A stretch of 64,000 bases of DNA, taken from NCBI RefSeq assembly GCF_000230735.2, contig NC_019962.1, positions 3,720,001-3,784,000 of the forward strand, read 5' to 3'. The notes below the pieces were generated by a model. The model was not told the DNA's origin. It ran no database searches and was given only the letters and a program-made list of their open reading frames with translations. Source of the stretch: Natrinema pellirubrum DSM 15624 (lineage in GTDB: Archaea; Halobacteriota; Halobacteria; Halobacteriales; Natrialbaceae). Positions 18,049 to 27,942 of this stretch are shown piece by piece. Numbering within the stretch: the stretch's first letter is position 1; each line of letters begins with the position of its first letter. The position numbers and the translations under genes were made by a program.

Positions 18049-18549
18049 TCAGGCGTTCAGACGCCAGATCTCGAGATTGAGGACCGTCGCGAACGTCACC
18101 CACGCGAGATACGGCACCAGCAGCGCCGCGGCACGGCGGTCGACCCGGCAGAAGGCGAGGATCGTCCCGACCACGAGCGCCCAGAGGGCGACGATGATCC
18201 CCAGGGCGACCAGCGGGGCCTCGAGCGCGAAAAAGGCGGGCGTCCAGGCGACGTTGAACGCCATCTGGGCGGCGAACGCGCCGAGCGCGAGGCGTCGGCC
18301 GTCGGCGTCGCTGCGCCAGACGAGCCACAGCGCGATGCCAAGGAGAACAAAGAGGAGCGTCCAGACGACCGGGAACGCGATCGTCGGCGGATAGAACCAC
18401 GGCTTCTCGAGGGCGCGAAACCACGGCGTGTCGGGCGAGGCGACGGCACTCGGGGCCGCGCCGACGATGTTGACCAGCAGGACGAAGCCGATCGCGGTGA
18501 GGATCGAACTGCCGTCCGGAAGGCGGCGGCCGATCGCTAGCGATTCCAT
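18049..18549 (-). CDS. tspO: TspO/MBR family tryptophan-rich sensory protein
   Basis: A 166-aa, five-helix membrane protein. Family motifs are WFRALEKPWFYPPTIAFPVVW near the N-terminus, LLFVLLGIALWLVWR, QMAFNVAWTPAFF and the C-terminal YLAWVTFATVLNLEIWRLN. TspO proteins bind tetrapyrroles and are linked to oxygen, light or stress responses. Residues 1-25 precede the first helix. Confidence 0.92.
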   Translation of the reverse strand: MESLAIGRRLPDGSSILTAIGFVLLVNIVGAAPSAVASPDTPWFRALEKPWFYPPTIAFPVVWTLLFVLLGIALWLVWRSDADGRRLALGAFAAQMAFNVAWTPAFFALEAPLVALGIIVALWALVVGTILAFCRVDRRAAALLVPYLAWVTFATVLNLEIWRLNA

Positions 18550-18676
18550 ACGCCCCGTACGTCCCCCGCGGATTTATATCGATGACTCCGGCCCGACGCG
18601 GGCCGGTCCATGCTCTCGAGACCACTTTCACCGCGGTACGGGAACCCTTATTCGCAGCCGGGGTGAACGACGGGTA

Positions 18677-21118
18677 ATGGCAGCGACGGACGAGGACGGG
18701 GAGCCGGCATCGATCGACCATCCGCTCCTCGAGCCCGACTTCTTGGAGCGCCGACTCTACCAGCTGAAACTCGCGGGGACGGCCGCGAACCACCACACGC
18801 TGGTCTGTCTCCCCACGGGGCTTGGGAAGACGACGGTGAGCCTGCTGGTGACGGCGCGCAGACTCGAGGAGGTCGGCGGGAAGTCACTGATGCTCGCGCC
18901 GACGAAACCGCTCGTCCAGCAACACGCCGATTTCTACCGGGAGGCCCTACAGATACCCGACGAGGAGATCGTCGTCTTCACCGGCGACGTGAGTCCGGAC
19001 GACCGCGCCGAGATGTGGGAGTCGGCGACGATCGTGATGGCCACGCCACAGGTGATCGAGAACGACCTCGTCGGGAGTCGGATCTCGCTTGCCGACGTGA
19101 CCCACGTCACCTTCGACGAGTGCCATCGCGCGACCGGCGACTACGCCTACAACTACATCGCCGAGCGCTATCATGCCGACGCGAAACGGCCGCTCGTGAC
19201 GGGGATGAGCGCCTCCCCCGGCGGCGACGAGGAGGCCATCCTCGAGGTCTGTGAGAACCTCGGCATCGACGAGGTCGAGGTGATGACCGAGGAGGACGCC
19301 GACGTCGACGAGTTCACCCACGAGACCGACGTCGAGTGGGAGCGGATCGACCTCCCCGAGGCCGTCCTCGAGATCCGGGACGCGTTGAACGAGGTGATTA
19401 CAGAACGCCTCGAGAAGTTGAAAGAACTCGGTGTGGCGTCCTCGACTCAGCCCGACCAGTCCCAGAAGGACCTCAACCGGATGCGGGCCGAACTCCAGGA
19501 ACTGATCAACAACGACCAGTCGGAGGGGTTCGAGGGGATGTCGATCCACGCGGAGGTGATGAAGCTCCGACAGGCCGTCACCTTAGTCGAAACCCAAAGC
19601 GTCGAGGCGGTCCGGCGGTACTTCGACCGCCAGCGCAACCAGGCCCGCTCGTCGGGGGCCTCGAAGGCCAGCCAGCGGATGGTCTCGGATCCGCGGGTCC
19701 GCGAGGCGATGCGCAAGGCCGAGAGTTTCGACGAGATCCACCCGAAATACCGCAAGACGCGAATGTTGCTCGCCGAGACGCTCGGGCTCGAGGGCGGCGA
19801 GCGCGTCATCGTCTTCACCGAATCGCGGGACACGGCCGAGGCGTTGACCGACTTCCTCTCGGACAGTTTCGACGCCAAGCGGTTCGTCGGACAGGGCGAC
19901 CGCGAGGGCTCCGACGGGATGACCCAGACGGAGCAACAGGACGTCCTCGACGAGTTCCGCGCCGGGGAGTTCGAGGTGCTGGTCTCGACGTCGGTCGCCG
20001 AGGAGGGGTTAGACGTCCCCGAGGTCGATCTCGTCCTCTTCTACGAGCCCGTGCCGACGGCGATCCGGTCGATCCAGCGGAAGGGCCGAACCGGCCGCCA
20101 GTCGGAGGGGCGGGTCGTCGTCCTCATGGCCGAGGACACCCGCGACGAGGCCTATTTCTGGATTTCCCGGCGGCGCGAGAAGGAGATGGAATCGGAACTG
20201 CGCGACCTCAAGGGGATGGCCGACGAGTTGGCCGAGGAACTCGACGACTCCCAGCAGTCGCTTGCCGACTTCGGCGACGGGGAGCGTACGGCGAAAGTGA
20301 ACGACGACGGCGGCGATCCCGACGTAGTCGGCGATTCTTCCAACGGAAGCGAGGGGGTCACGGACCGGCCCGGACTGCAGGACTTCGCCGCCGACGCCGC
20401 CGGCTCGAGCGATGATGACCCGGCCGACGACGAGGTCGAGACCCACGAGCCCCACGCCGAGGGCGAGGCAGTCGAGATCGTCGCCGACCAGCGCGAGATG
20501 GATGCCAACATCGCGCGGGACCTCTCACGACGCGAGGAGATCGAGGTCCAACTCGAGACCCTCGACGTTGGCGACTACGTCCTGTCGGATCGCGTCGTCG
20601 TCGAGCGCAAGTCGGTCGCGGACTTCGTCGACTCGCTGGTCGGCGGTGACCGCTCGGTCTTCGAGCAGGTCGGGGCGATGGCGCGCCATTACTCCCGGCC
20701 GATCGTGATCGTCGAGGGCGAGGGGCTGTACGAACAGCGCAACGTCAACCCCAACGCCATCCGGGGGGCGCTCTCGAGTCTGGCAGTCGACTTCGGCGCG
20801 AGCGTCCTGCGGACCGGCGGCGAGGACGAAACGACGGAACTGCTCGACGTGATCGCCGGCCGCGAACAAGAAGTATCGGACCGGGAGGTGTCAGTCCACG
20901 GCGAGAAACAGTCCAAAACGCTGTCCGAACAGCAGGAGTACGTCGTCGCCTCGATCGCCGAGATCGGCCCCGTGACGGCGCGCTCGCTGCTCGAGGAGTT
21001 CGGGACCGTCGAGGGCGTGATGATCGCGACCGAAGACGAGTTACAGGACGCCGACGGCGTCGGGCAGGTGACTGCCGAGCGAATTCGAGAGGTCGTTGGG
21101 AGCGACTACACGGGGTAG
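18677..21118 (+). CDS. hef: Hef helicase-nuclease (XPF/Mus81 family)
   Basis: An 813-aa protein acting on stalled forks and branched DNA. An N-terminal SF2 helicase carries Walker A PTGLGKTT (Lys51), DECH box (147-150), TGMSASPGG and motif VI QRKGRTGR. An acidic linker (about residues 520-590) leads to the XPF-type nuclease DVGDYVLSDRVVVERK (Glu643-Arg-Lys) and a tandem HhH near residues 750-810. All catalytic residues are present. The ATG at 18677 fits conservation and has a TTATTC element about 25 nt upstream; the open frame extends further up but overlaps the divergent tspO region. Confidence 0.96.
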   Translation: MAATDEDGEPASIDHPLLEPDFLERRLYQLKLAGTAANHHTLVCLPTGLGKTTVSLLVTARRLEEVGGKSLMLAPTKPLVQQHADFYREALQIPDEEIVVFTGDVSPDDRAEMWESATIVMATPQVIENDLVGSRISLADVTHVTFDECHRATGDYAYNYIAERYHADAKRPLVTGMSASPGGDEEAILEVCENLGIDEVEVMTEEDADVDEFTHETDVEWERIDLPEAVLEIRDALNEVITERLEKLKELGVASSTQPDQSQKDLNRMRAELQELINNDQSEGFEGMSIHAEVMKLRQAVTLVETQSVEAVRRYFDRQRNQARSSGASKASQRMVSDPRVREAMRKAESFDEIHPKYRKTRMLLAETLGLEGGERVIVFTESRDTAEALTDFLSDSFDAKRFVGQGDREGSDGMTQTEQQDVLDEFRAGEFEVLVSTSVAEEGLDVPEVDLVLFYEPVPTAIRSIQRKGRTGRQSEGRVVVLMAEDTRDEAYFWISRRREKEMESELRDLKGMADELAEELDDSQQSLADFGDGERTAKVNDDGGDPDVVGDSSNGSEGVTDRPGLQDFAADAAGSSDDDPADDEVETHEPHAEGEAVEIVADQREMDANIARDLSRREEIEVQLETLDVGDYVLSDRVVVERKSVADFVDSLVGGDRSVFEQVGAMARHYSRPIVIVEGEGLYEQRNVNPNAIRGALSSLAVDFGASVLRTGGEDETTELLDVIAGREQEVSDREVSVHGEKQSKTLSEQQEYVVASIAEIGPVTARSLLEEFGTVEGVMIATEDELQDADGVGQVTAERIREVVGSDYTG

Positions 21119-21119
21119 A

Positions 21120-21977
21120 TCAGTCGCTGGGGTCGGACGCGATGCCGTCCTCGCGCTCGTCGGGCGCGGGAACCGGACCGGCGTCGCCCTCCGCTCGGGC
21201 GACGATTCGGTCGGCGGCGACGACGGCCCCGACGCCGAGGACGACGCCCGCCGCGACGTCGATCAGCCAGTGGATGCCCAGATACATCGTCGAGAAGACG
21301 ACGCACGCGCCGACGAACGACGCGATCGGGAACCACCGCGGATATTCCCGCCGGGAGCGCCACGCGAGCAACACGACGACGACGGACAGTGACGTATGCA
21401 GCGACGGGAAGACGTTCGTGTTCGCCGACACGGCCGCGGTCATCTCCTGTGTCTGTGGGTAAAAGGAGTACATGAGCCCGTCGACGGCCGAGAGATGGTT
21501 TCGCGGCCCGTAGACGATAAACAGCGTGTAAAAGAGCGATCCGACGAGATAGTTCAGCAGGTACGAGACGAGGAGTTCCTTGAAATACCGCTGGGAGGAC
21601 AGCAGGAAATACAGGATCGGCGCGGTCACCAGCAGGTAGGGGAACCCGAACATGTACATCGCCGAGAAGAACTCGAGCGTGGCCTCGGGCGTGATCCCCT
21701 GGAGCCACGCGACGAACTCCCCTTCGGCAGCGTAGATTTCGGCGGTAAGGTCCCAATCGAGTGCCTCCGAGATACGGAGGCTATAGCCGTGTGTCGCGCG
21801 TTTCCCCAGGAAGAACAGCGCCGTAACGCCGAGATACGGGACGATCTCGACGAATCGACGATCGTAGTCGGCCAACGCCCGGCCGAGCATGGTTCGATCG
21901 AGACACACCGCGCAGGTCGCGACGAGTCCGATGCAAACGACGAGTACCGTAAGCAGTACGACGAATCCGAGTGCCAT
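21120..21977 (-). CDS. PAP2-superfamily membrane phosphatase/transferase
   Basis: A 285-aa protein with several membrane helices. The PAP2 motifs NVFPSLHTSLSV (about residues 190-201) and STMYLGIHWLIDVAAG (about 228-243) carry the two catalytic histidines. An acidic tail closes the protein. The arrangement resembles the inositol-phosphorylceramide-synthase-like PAP2 group, which acts on phospho-lipids; the substrate is not known. Its stop is 1 nt from the end of hef (convergent). Confidence 0.87.
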   Translation of the reverse strand: MALGFVVLLTVLVVCIGLVATCAVCLDRTMLGRALADYDRRFVEIVPYLGVTALFFLGKRATHGYSLRISEALDWDLTAEIYAAEGEFVAWLQGITPEATLEFFSAMYMFGFPYLLVTAPILYFLLSSQRYFKELLVSYLLNYLVGSLFYTLFIVYGPRNHLSAVDGLMYSFYPQTQEMTAAVSANTNVFPSLHTSLSVVVVLLAWRSRREYPRWFPIASFVGACVVFSTMYLGIHWLIDVAAGVVLGVGAVVAADRIVARAEGDAGPVPAPDEREDGIASDPSD

Positions 21978-22219
21978 GGGTGGGATATATCAGGGGGTCG
22001 TAGAGCGGGGGACGGGCGACGCGTCGGTCGCCCGGGGAGGGCGGTACCGACCAGCCGTGACACGTGCGCCGGTCGATCTATTCATCAGCTGTAAACTCAC
22101 GATATCATACATCTATACTAAATATATATCTACTGGTACGTCGATCGCCCCGAGTCGGGACGACGATGGAAACCGATCGGCGAGGCCATGGCAGAAAAGA
22201 CGACAAGTGTGTCGAACCG

Positions 22220-22939
22220 TCACCGAAGCGTCGACAGCGCCTCACCGGCCTCACGTGCCGCCGCGAGACAGTCCCGCGCGTACCGCGGGTCGTCGGTTGC
22301 GGCCGCCTCCTCGGCGAACCGCTCGAGCGACCGAACGAGCGCGTCACGGGCCGCCTCGAGGTCGCCGTCGACCGACGACGGGGTCGCCGCGGGAGTGCGT
22401 CGCGACGGGCCGGGGTCGCTCGAGCGGTCGTCGGTCGGCGAACGCGAGGCGTCGCGGCCGGCGGCGTCGGCCGTCGGTGGCTGGCGCTCGGGTTCGGTCG
22501 GGGTCGACCGCGTTCGGTCGGCGGCGCTCGGGGGAGTCGCGTCGTCGGTGGTCGGGGTTCGGTCGTCGCGTCGCTGGTCGGTCGGGGCCGCACCGTCGCC
22601 CGTCGCGGATTCAGTCCCAGCAGCGCCCGGTGCGGCAGTATCGGTCGACGCCGATTCGGCCCGCCCGTCGTCGCTTCCCTTGGGGGCAGCTCCCTCGGCT
22701 GGCTGAGCCTCGAGGTCGGTCCCCTCGACGGCATCCGGATTGCCGTGACAGCTGGGACAGAACGTGGTGCCGTTCTGCTGGAACAGCGGATCGCCACAGG
22801 TCCCACAGTGGGCGTTGGTCATCGTCGCGCCCTTGAGCAGCAGGTCGCTCATCCGCTGGGTCGCCTCGCGCTCTTTCTGGTCCTGTTCGTACTTCTCGCG
22901 GAGTTTCTCGCGCTCGGCTTCCTTATCGAAGTCGCTCAT
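22220..22939 (-). CDS. Zinc-ribbon protein of the autoantigen p27 (SSSCA1) family
   Basis: A 239-aa protein. An N-terminal charged helix (residues 1-35) precedes a zinc ribbon CGTCG...CPSCH (about residues 45-67), the pattern of the Sjogren/scleroderma autoantigen 1 family. A long Ala/Thr/Pro/Asp-rich, probably disordered linker (about 70-190) follows, then a short C-terminal helical segment. Function unknown. The linker is unusually long compared with the two structured ends. Confidence 0.85.
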   Translation of the reverse strand: MSDFDKEAEREKLREKYEQDQKEREATQRMSDLLLKGATMTNAHCGTCGDPLFQQNGTTFCPSCHGNPDAVEGTDLEAQPAEGAAPKGSDDGRAESASTDTAAPGAAGTESATGDGAAPTDQRRDDRTPTTDDATPPSAADRTRSTPTEPERQPPTADAAGRDASRSPTDDRSSDPGPSRRTPAATPSSVDGDLEAARDALVRSLERFAEEAAATDDPRYARDCLAAAREAGEALSTLR

Positions 22940-22999
22940 ATCCGTCTAGAAGTGACGGGGCGTCGAAAAACCTGCGACAGCGACGGCTCGAGCCGGCGA

Positions 23000-23458
23000 T
23001 CAGGACTCGAGGGCCGCTTCGACGGCGTCGACGGCCGCGGCGGGGGTGTCGACGGTCTCGAGGTCGAGCCCGACCGCGTCGACGTCGTGGGTCTCGAGAC
23101 CGACGACGGGCCGGTCGTAGATGCCGGCGAAACCGATCTCCGAGAGGGTACCGACGCCGCCGGCCAGCGCGATCACCGCGTCGCCGTTCAGCGGGACGAG
23201 CGCGTTTCGGGCGTGGCCCAGCCCGGTCACGATCGGGAGATCGACGTCGTCGTTGGCGGCGTCACGGCGCTCGCCAGGGAGGATCCCGATCGTGGTCCCA
23301 CCCTCGGCTTTCGCGCCGCGACAGACCGCCGCCATCGTTCCGCCGCGACCGCCACAGACGACCGTGTGGCCGCGTGCGGCGAGTTCGCGTCCCACCCGCT
23401 CGGCGCGGGCCGCCTGTTCGTCCGTGATCGTCCCGCCGCCGATGACGCTGACGCGCAT
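23000..23458 (-). CDS. LOG-like (TIGR00725 type) nucleotide-binding protein
   Basis: A 152-aa Rossmann-like protein. [10 protein letters not shown] starts the fold. [20 protein letters not shown] and [13 protein letters not shown] correspond to the PGGxGT-type motif of the lysine-decarboxylase-like/LOG superfamily. The ATG at 23458 gives the normal family start; residues encoded further upstream are unrelated. Exact substrate unknown. Confidence 0.85.
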   Translation of the reverse strand: MRVSVIGGGTITDEQAARAERVGRELAARGHTVVCGGRGGTMAAVCRGAKAEGGTTIGILPGERRDAANDDVDLPIVTGLGHARNALVPLNGDAVIALAGGVGTLSEIGFAGIYDRPVVGLETHDVDAVGLDLETVDTPAAAVDAVEAALES

Positions 23459-23594
23459 ACGTGAGTGGGCGCGAGCGGCCACCATGATCGGTTCGGTCTC
23501 GAGTCGGCCGCCCGATCGACGGGCCGAGGACCCGGTACGACGATCGACGAAATACGTATCGGACAATCCGTTAGAAGTGGGAGGTTTCGACGGA

Positions 23595-23600
23595 TTTAAC
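23595..23600 (+). promoter_or_regulatory. TATA box for mdh
   Basis: TTTAAC lies 28-33 nt before the mdh ATG at 23628. Confidence 0.5.
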
Positions 23601-23627
23601 GTGTGTGATGGGGAAGCATTACGCGGT

Positions 23628-24542
23628 ATGACGAAAGTTAGCGTGGTCGGCGCGGCCGGAACCGTCGGGGCCGCTGCGGGCTACAACATCGCGCTTCGGG
23701 AGGTCGCGGACGAGATCGTCTTCGTGGACATTCCGGACAAGGAAGACGACACGATCGGGCAGGCCGCCGACACGAACCACGGCGTGGCCTACGACTCGAA
23801 CACGACGATCCGACAGGGCGACTACGCGGACACCGCCGGCTCGGACGTCGTCGTCATCACGGCCGGCATTCCGCGCCAGCCGGGACAGACCCGGATCGAT
23901 CTGGCCGGCGACAACGCGCCGATCATGGAGGACATCGGCTCCTCGATCGCCGAACACAACGACGACTTCGTCACCGTCACCACGTCGAACCCGGTCGACC
24001 TGCTGAACCGACACCTCTACGAGACGGGCGAGCGCGCCCGCGAGAAGGTGATCGGCTTCGGCGGCCGGCTCGACTCCGCCCGCTTTCGCTACGTGATCTC
24101 CGAGCGCTTCGACGTTCCCGTCCAGAACGTCGACGCGACCATCCTCGGCGAACACGGCGACGCCCAGGTCCCCGTCTTCTCCAAAGTGCGGGTCGACGGG
24201 CGAGACGTCGCGTTCGACGAGGACGAGAAGGAGGAACTCTTAGAGGAACTCCAGACCTCGGCGATGAACGTCATCGAGAAGAAAGGCGCGACCGAGTGGG
24301 GGCCGGCCACCGGCGTCGGCCACATGGTCGAGGCCATCCTCCGAGATACGGGCGAAGTGCTGCCCGCGAGCGTCAGGCTCGAGGGCGAGTACGGCCACGA
24401 GGACGCCGCTTTCGGCGTCCCCGTCAAGCTGGGCTCGGACGGCGTCGAGGAGATCGTCGAGTGGGACCTGACCGAGTACGAGCGCAACCAGCTCGGCGAG
24501 GCCGCCGAGAAGCTCTCGGAACAGTACGACAAGATCAGCTAA
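23628..24542 (+). CDS. mdh: Malate dehydrogenase (LDH-like)
   Basis: A 304-aa NAD-dependent malate dehydrogenase of the tetrameric LDH-like type known from Haloarcula. It interconverts malate and oxaloacetate in the TCA cycle. The nucleotide-binding loop GAAGTVG is at residues 8-14, the active-site loop IPRQPGQTR near 81-89, TSNPVD near 119-124, and catalytic His176 in GEHGD. The very acidic surface is typical of haloarchaeal MalDH. Confidence 0.97.
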   Translation: MTKVSVVGAAGTVGAAAGYNIALREVADEIVFVDIPDKEDDTIGQAADTNHGVAYDSNTTIRQGDYADTAGSDVVVITAGIPRQPGQTRIDLAGDNAPIMEDIGSSIAEHNDDFVTVTTSNPVDLLNRHLYETGERAREKVIGFGGRLDSARFRYVISERFDVPVQNVDATILGEHGDAQVPVFSKVRVDGRDVAFDEDEKEELLEELQTSAMNVIEKKGATEWGPATGVGHMVEAILRDTGEVLPASVRLEGEYGHEDAAFGVPVKLGSDGVEEIVEWDLTEYERNQLGEAAEKLSEQYDKIS

Positions 24543-24653
24543 CGCGGTCCTCGCTTGCGGTCCGTTTTCGCACAGTTTCGTTCCCGCCGTCAGCAGTGTG
24601 TCTCGACGGACCGAACGTGCTGACCGTCGACAGACAGACCCCGTGCTTGCTCG

Positions 24654-24899
24654 CTACGAGATCACCTGCTCGCCGTCGTCGTCGTAAATCGTGATCGCGT
24701 CGACCGGACAGGAGCGGGCGGCGAACTTCGCGTCCAGTTCCGCGTCGTCGGGTACTTCGCGGACGAAGACCCCCTCCTCGACTTCCTCGCTGTCCGCGAG
24801 GATCGCCTTCCCCTTCGATTTGTCCTCCTCGAAGGCGTCCCATTCGGCGACACACTGGAACATCCCGATACAGACGTCCTCGTCGAATTCGACCTTCAT
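24654..24899 (-). CDS. Small ferredoxin
   Basis: An 81-aa acidic ferredoxin with Cys10, Cys16 and Cys64 in the pattern C-x5-C ... CP. That pattern is typical of [3Fe-4S] or incomplete [4Fe-4S] single-cluster ferredoxins that serve cytochrome P450s and other oxidoreductases. No other Cys is present. The start at 24899 fits the family start MKVEFDEDVC. It is divergent from the methyltransferase gene across a 114-nt gap. The redox partner is unknown. Confidence 0.9.
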   Translation of the reverse strand: MKVEFDEDVCIGMFQCVAEWDAFEEDKSKGKAILADSEEVEEGVFVREVPDDAELDAKFAARSCPVDAITIYDDDGEQVIS

Positions 24900-25013
24900 G
24901 CGATGCCGTTGGATCGATCGGCGTAAATCGGTAGCGGTCCCTGCCCATGGGTCGTGATACCAGAGACCACCTGTCAGTATGATTTTATTACTCGGCGGGT
25001 CGTCACTCCGAGC

Positions 25014-25856
25014 ATGACTGCGGACCGATCCGGGCCGTCCGAATCGACGGCCGCGGCCGACCCGCTCGGACTGGCGATGCTCGCACACCACCGCGACGAG
25101 CCGGGACAACTCGTCTACCGCGACGGGACGGACGTACGGGATGGCAACGTCGCCGAGTTCTACTTCTCGAGCCCGGAGTCGTGGGCACCGGCGACGGTCA
25201 CGGTTCTCGATCGAGTCGCCGAGCGTGAACCGATCCTCGACGTGGGCTGTGGCGCGGGCAAACACCTCCTGTGGTGGGACGAGCGCGGTGTCGAGGCCAT
25301 CGGCGTCGACGTGAGTCCGACCGCCGTGCGAACGGCCCGCGAGCGGTGCGAGGTCCGCAGTACCGCGAGGCGAAGCGGCGACGCCGCGGAGCGCGGCGTC
25401 GGGGGCGTTCTGGCTGGCGACATGTTCGACCTGCCAGTCGCGACCGGCGCGGTAGGCGCGGTCCACGCCGTCGGGACGCAGATCGGCCTCGGGCGGTCGC
25501 TGGCCGGAATCCGCGACCTGCTCCGCGAGTTCGCCCGCGTGACCGACGACGCCGGCGTGGCCGTCGTGGACAACTACGACCCGGCGCGACTGGACGACGA
25601 CTTCCTCGGCTACCGGTCGGATCCCCGCGAGGGCATCGCCCATCGCTGTTTCCACCTCGAGTTCGTTCGCGAGACAAACGGCGAGCAGCGACGCGAGGTC
25701 GGACCTACCCTGCAGTTCCTGCTGTGTTCGCCCGGACGGCTTCGCGAGGCGACGGTCGGAACGCCGTGGACGACGGCCCGCGTCTCTCGGACTGACGAGG
25801 ACGGTCATTACAGCCTCGAGTTACGAAAGGGGAACCGCGACGGCCCAACGAAATAG
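25014..25856 (+). CDS. Class I SAM-dependent methyltransferase
   Basis: A 280-aa protein with SAM-binding motif I ILDVGCGAGKHLLWW (about residues 74-88), motif II VEAIGVDVSP, and a later AGDMFDLPV acidic loop. The substrate is not identifiable. The N-terminal 60 residues, including HHRDEPGQLVYRDG, are conserved-looking but unassigned. A TATA-like TTTTATTA lies about 25-32 nt upstream of the ATG. Confidence 0.85.
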   Translation: MTADRSGPSESTAAADPLGLAMLAHHRDEPGQLVYRDGTDVRDGNVAEFYFSSPESWAPATVTVLDRVAEREPILDVGCGAGKHLLWWDERGVEAIGVDVSPTAVRTARERCEVRSTARRSGDAAERGVGGVLAGDMFDLPVATGAVGAVHAVGTQIGLGRSLAGIRDLLREFARVTDDAGVAVVDNYDPARLDDDFLGYRSDPREGIAHRCFHLEFVRETNGEQRREVGPTLQFLLCSPGRLREATVGTPWTTARVSRTDEDGHYSLELRKGNRDGPTK

Positions 25857-25935
25857 CGACGGCCCGGGGTCCGCGACACGACTACCGAGCCAACGCTTTT
25901 GCACCGGGTCGTACAACGACAGGATACGAGACGAA

Positions 25936-27144
25936 ATGGTCGCGTTCTCCTTCGCAGTTCTCGTCGTCGCGTCCGTCACCACCTGCCTGTTCATGGCGTG
26001 GGTACTGGGGGCCAACAGCAACTCGCCGCCCTTTGCCCCGGCGATCGGCGCGAACGCCATCTCGACGATGCAGGCGGCGTTCGTCATCGGCCTGCTCGCG
26101 GCCGCAGGGGCGCTCATGCAAGGCGGCAGTATCTCCGAGACCGTCGGCGCGGACCTGATCGACGGCGTGACGATCACGCCGCTTGCGGCCACCGCGGGGC
26201 TGCTGACCGCGGCGGGCTTTATGGCGATCGGCATCTACACCCGGTACCCGATCCCCGCGGCGTTCGCGACCACGGGCGCGATGATCGGCGTCGGCCTCTC
26301 GCTCGGTGGCGATCCCGCGATAGCGACCTACCGCCGACTCGGGATCTTCTGGGCACTGGTTCCGGTCATGTCCGGCGGGCTGGCCTACGCGACGGCGACG
26401 ATTCTACGACGCGACGACGTCCCCGAGACCGTGGGCGTGCCGCTGCTGGCCGGCGTCGTCGGCGCGATCGTCGCCAACGTCCGGCTCGGGGTGATTCCCG
26501 ATCCGACCGCCGATCAGGGCACGCTGGCCGGCTTCGTTTCCCGACTGATCGGCGGCGGTCCCACGCTTGTCGCCGGGATCGACCTCGGCACCGCCCTCGT
26601 GACGGTCGGCGCCGGTCTCCTCGCGTTCTTTCTGGTCCGCGATCGCGTCCGCGTCTCCGTCGAGGACGGCATCCGCTCGTTCCTGCTCGTGCTGGGCGGC
26701 ATCGTCGCCTTCTCGTCGGGCGGCTCGCAGGTCGGGCTCGCGACCGGGCCGCTCGAGAACCTCTTCCGAGTCGAACTCGGGCTGCCGGGGATTCTCCTGC
26801 TGGCGATCGGTGCGACGGGCATCCTCGCCGGCGCGTGGATGGGCGCACCGCGACTGTTGCAGGCGACTTCTCGGGAGTACGCCCAGCTGGGCGTGCGACG
26901 GTCGATCGCTGCGTTGGTACCCGGCTTTATCATCGCCCAACTCGCCATCGCGCTTGGCATCCCGATCTCGTTGAACAACATCGTCCTCTCGGGGGTCATC
27001 GGCGGCGGGCTGGCCGGCGGCTCGGCCGGCGTCTCCCGACGGAAGATCGCCGTCACGATCACCTTCTGGCTGATCACGCTCTCGAGTTCCGTCGTCGTCA
27101 GCTACGGGCTGTACCGGCTGTTCGCGGCGATGATCGGCGGATAA
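25936..27144 (+). CDS. PiT-family inorganic phosphate transporter
   Basis: A 402-aa membrane protein with about ten to eleven helices. The repeated PiT signature appears as VLGANSNSPPFAPAIGANAIS near residues 23-43 and as GGIVAFSSGGSQVG near 254-267. The C-terminal repeat is ISLNNIVLSGVIGGGLAGG. It probably takes up phosphate with a cation. It stands alone. Confidence 0.9.
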   Translation: MVAFSFAVLVVASVTTCLFMAWVLGANSNSPPFAPAIGANAISTMQAAFVIGLLAAAGALMQGGSISETVGADLIDGVTITPLAATAGLLTAAGFMAIGIYTRYPIPAAFATTGAMIGVGLSLGGDPAIATYRRLGIFWALVPVMSGGLAYATATILRRDDVPETVGVPLLAGVVGAIVANVRLGVIPDPTADQGTLAGFVSRLIGGGPTLVAGIDLGTALVTVGAGLLAFFLVRDRVRVSVEDGIRSFLLVLGGIVAFSSGGSQVGLATGPLENLFRVELGLPGILLLAIGATGILAGAWMGAPRLLQATSREYAQLGVRRSIAALVPGFIIAQLAIALGIPISLNNIVLSGVIGGGLAGGSAGVSRRKIAVTITFWLITLSSSVVVSYGLYRLFAAMIGG

Positions 27145-27181
27145 TGAGTATCCGCGGCGGCTCGAGAGCGACCCCGGGCGG

Positions 27182-27619
27182 TCACTCCAGCACCGTCACC
27201 GGCTCCGCAGTGCGTTCGACGACCGTGGCGGCGATCCCGCGACCCAGGAACCGCCTGAAAAAGCCCGTCGAACCGGTCTCCGAGCCGTACAGCACGACGT
27301 GGTCGATTCCCTCGTCGGACGCGTAGCGCGGGACGACCGTTCCGGGTCGGCCCTCGGCCGTCTCGATCCGGACCCGCTCCGGCCGGCTGTCGGCGACCGA
27401 CTCGAGCAACGCGGTCGCGCTCTCCCGGGCGGCCGCCGTCCGCTCGTCATCGCGCTCGAGGACGCCGCCCTCGCTGAGGGGGGCATCGAGCGGGGTGACA
27501 ACGGCGAGCAGCGTGACCTCGGCGTCGGGGAACGTCTCGAGAGCGTAGGCAAGCGCCTCGTCCTCGCGGGGGCGACCGAGCGTGGGGACGAGGACGCGGT
27601 CGGGATCGGAGTCGGCCAT
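27182..27619 (-). CDS. Universal stress protein (UspA-like)
   Basis: A 145-aa Usp-fold protein: RVLVPTLGRPREDEALAYAL at the N-terminus, a middle helical insert, and the C-terminal VVLYGSETGSTGFFRRFLG in place of the usual G-x2-G-x9-G-S/T loop. The ATP-binding residues are only partly conserved. The ATG at 27619 is chosen; an ATG nine codons upstream is possible. Confidence 0.85.
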   Translation of the reverse strand: MADSDPDRVLVPTLGRPREDEALAYALETFPDAEVTLLAVVTPLDAPLSEGGVLERDDERTAAARESATALLESVADSRPERVRIETAEGRPGTVVPRYASDEGIDHVVLYGSETGSTGFFRRFLGRGIAATVVERTAEPVTVLE

Positions 27620-27942
27620 GCGTGGCGCTTCGGGAGCCAGTCCCATCGGTCTATCGCCGTCGATCCGGTCTCGCAGCGCCGGGCATCTCGGTCACCCCGG
27701 TTCGACCGGCACCGACTGCTGTTCGAGGAGCAAGCGACGACCGATCGGAGCCGCTCGAGACGCAGACCAGCGTCCCGCAGACGAACCGCTGTCAGTCGTG
27801 TCCAGCGCGCCTGCGACCCGCGACGCGGGTACGTCGGGACGCGGTGACAGCAGACCGTATCAGTCGGAACATCAGTCGCCGATTCGAATATGAATCGGAA
27901 TCGTGGCAAATGATTTTCACCAGTTGGAGTAGAACCCAGATC
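27620..27942. other. Intergenic stretch, no convincing gene
   Basis: No coding frame with haloarchaeal codon bias is seen. Near its right end an imperfect promoter region carries the inverted repeat CGATTC-GAATAT-GAATCG (27880-27897) just before the next gene. Confidence 0.5.

Noticed and set aside
22064-22219. Possible small gene in the AT-rich gap upstream of the PAP2 gene
   Set aside because: No frame with coding bias; the AT-rich stretch (around 22085-22140) is better explained as promoter DNA for the minus-strand PAP2 gene.
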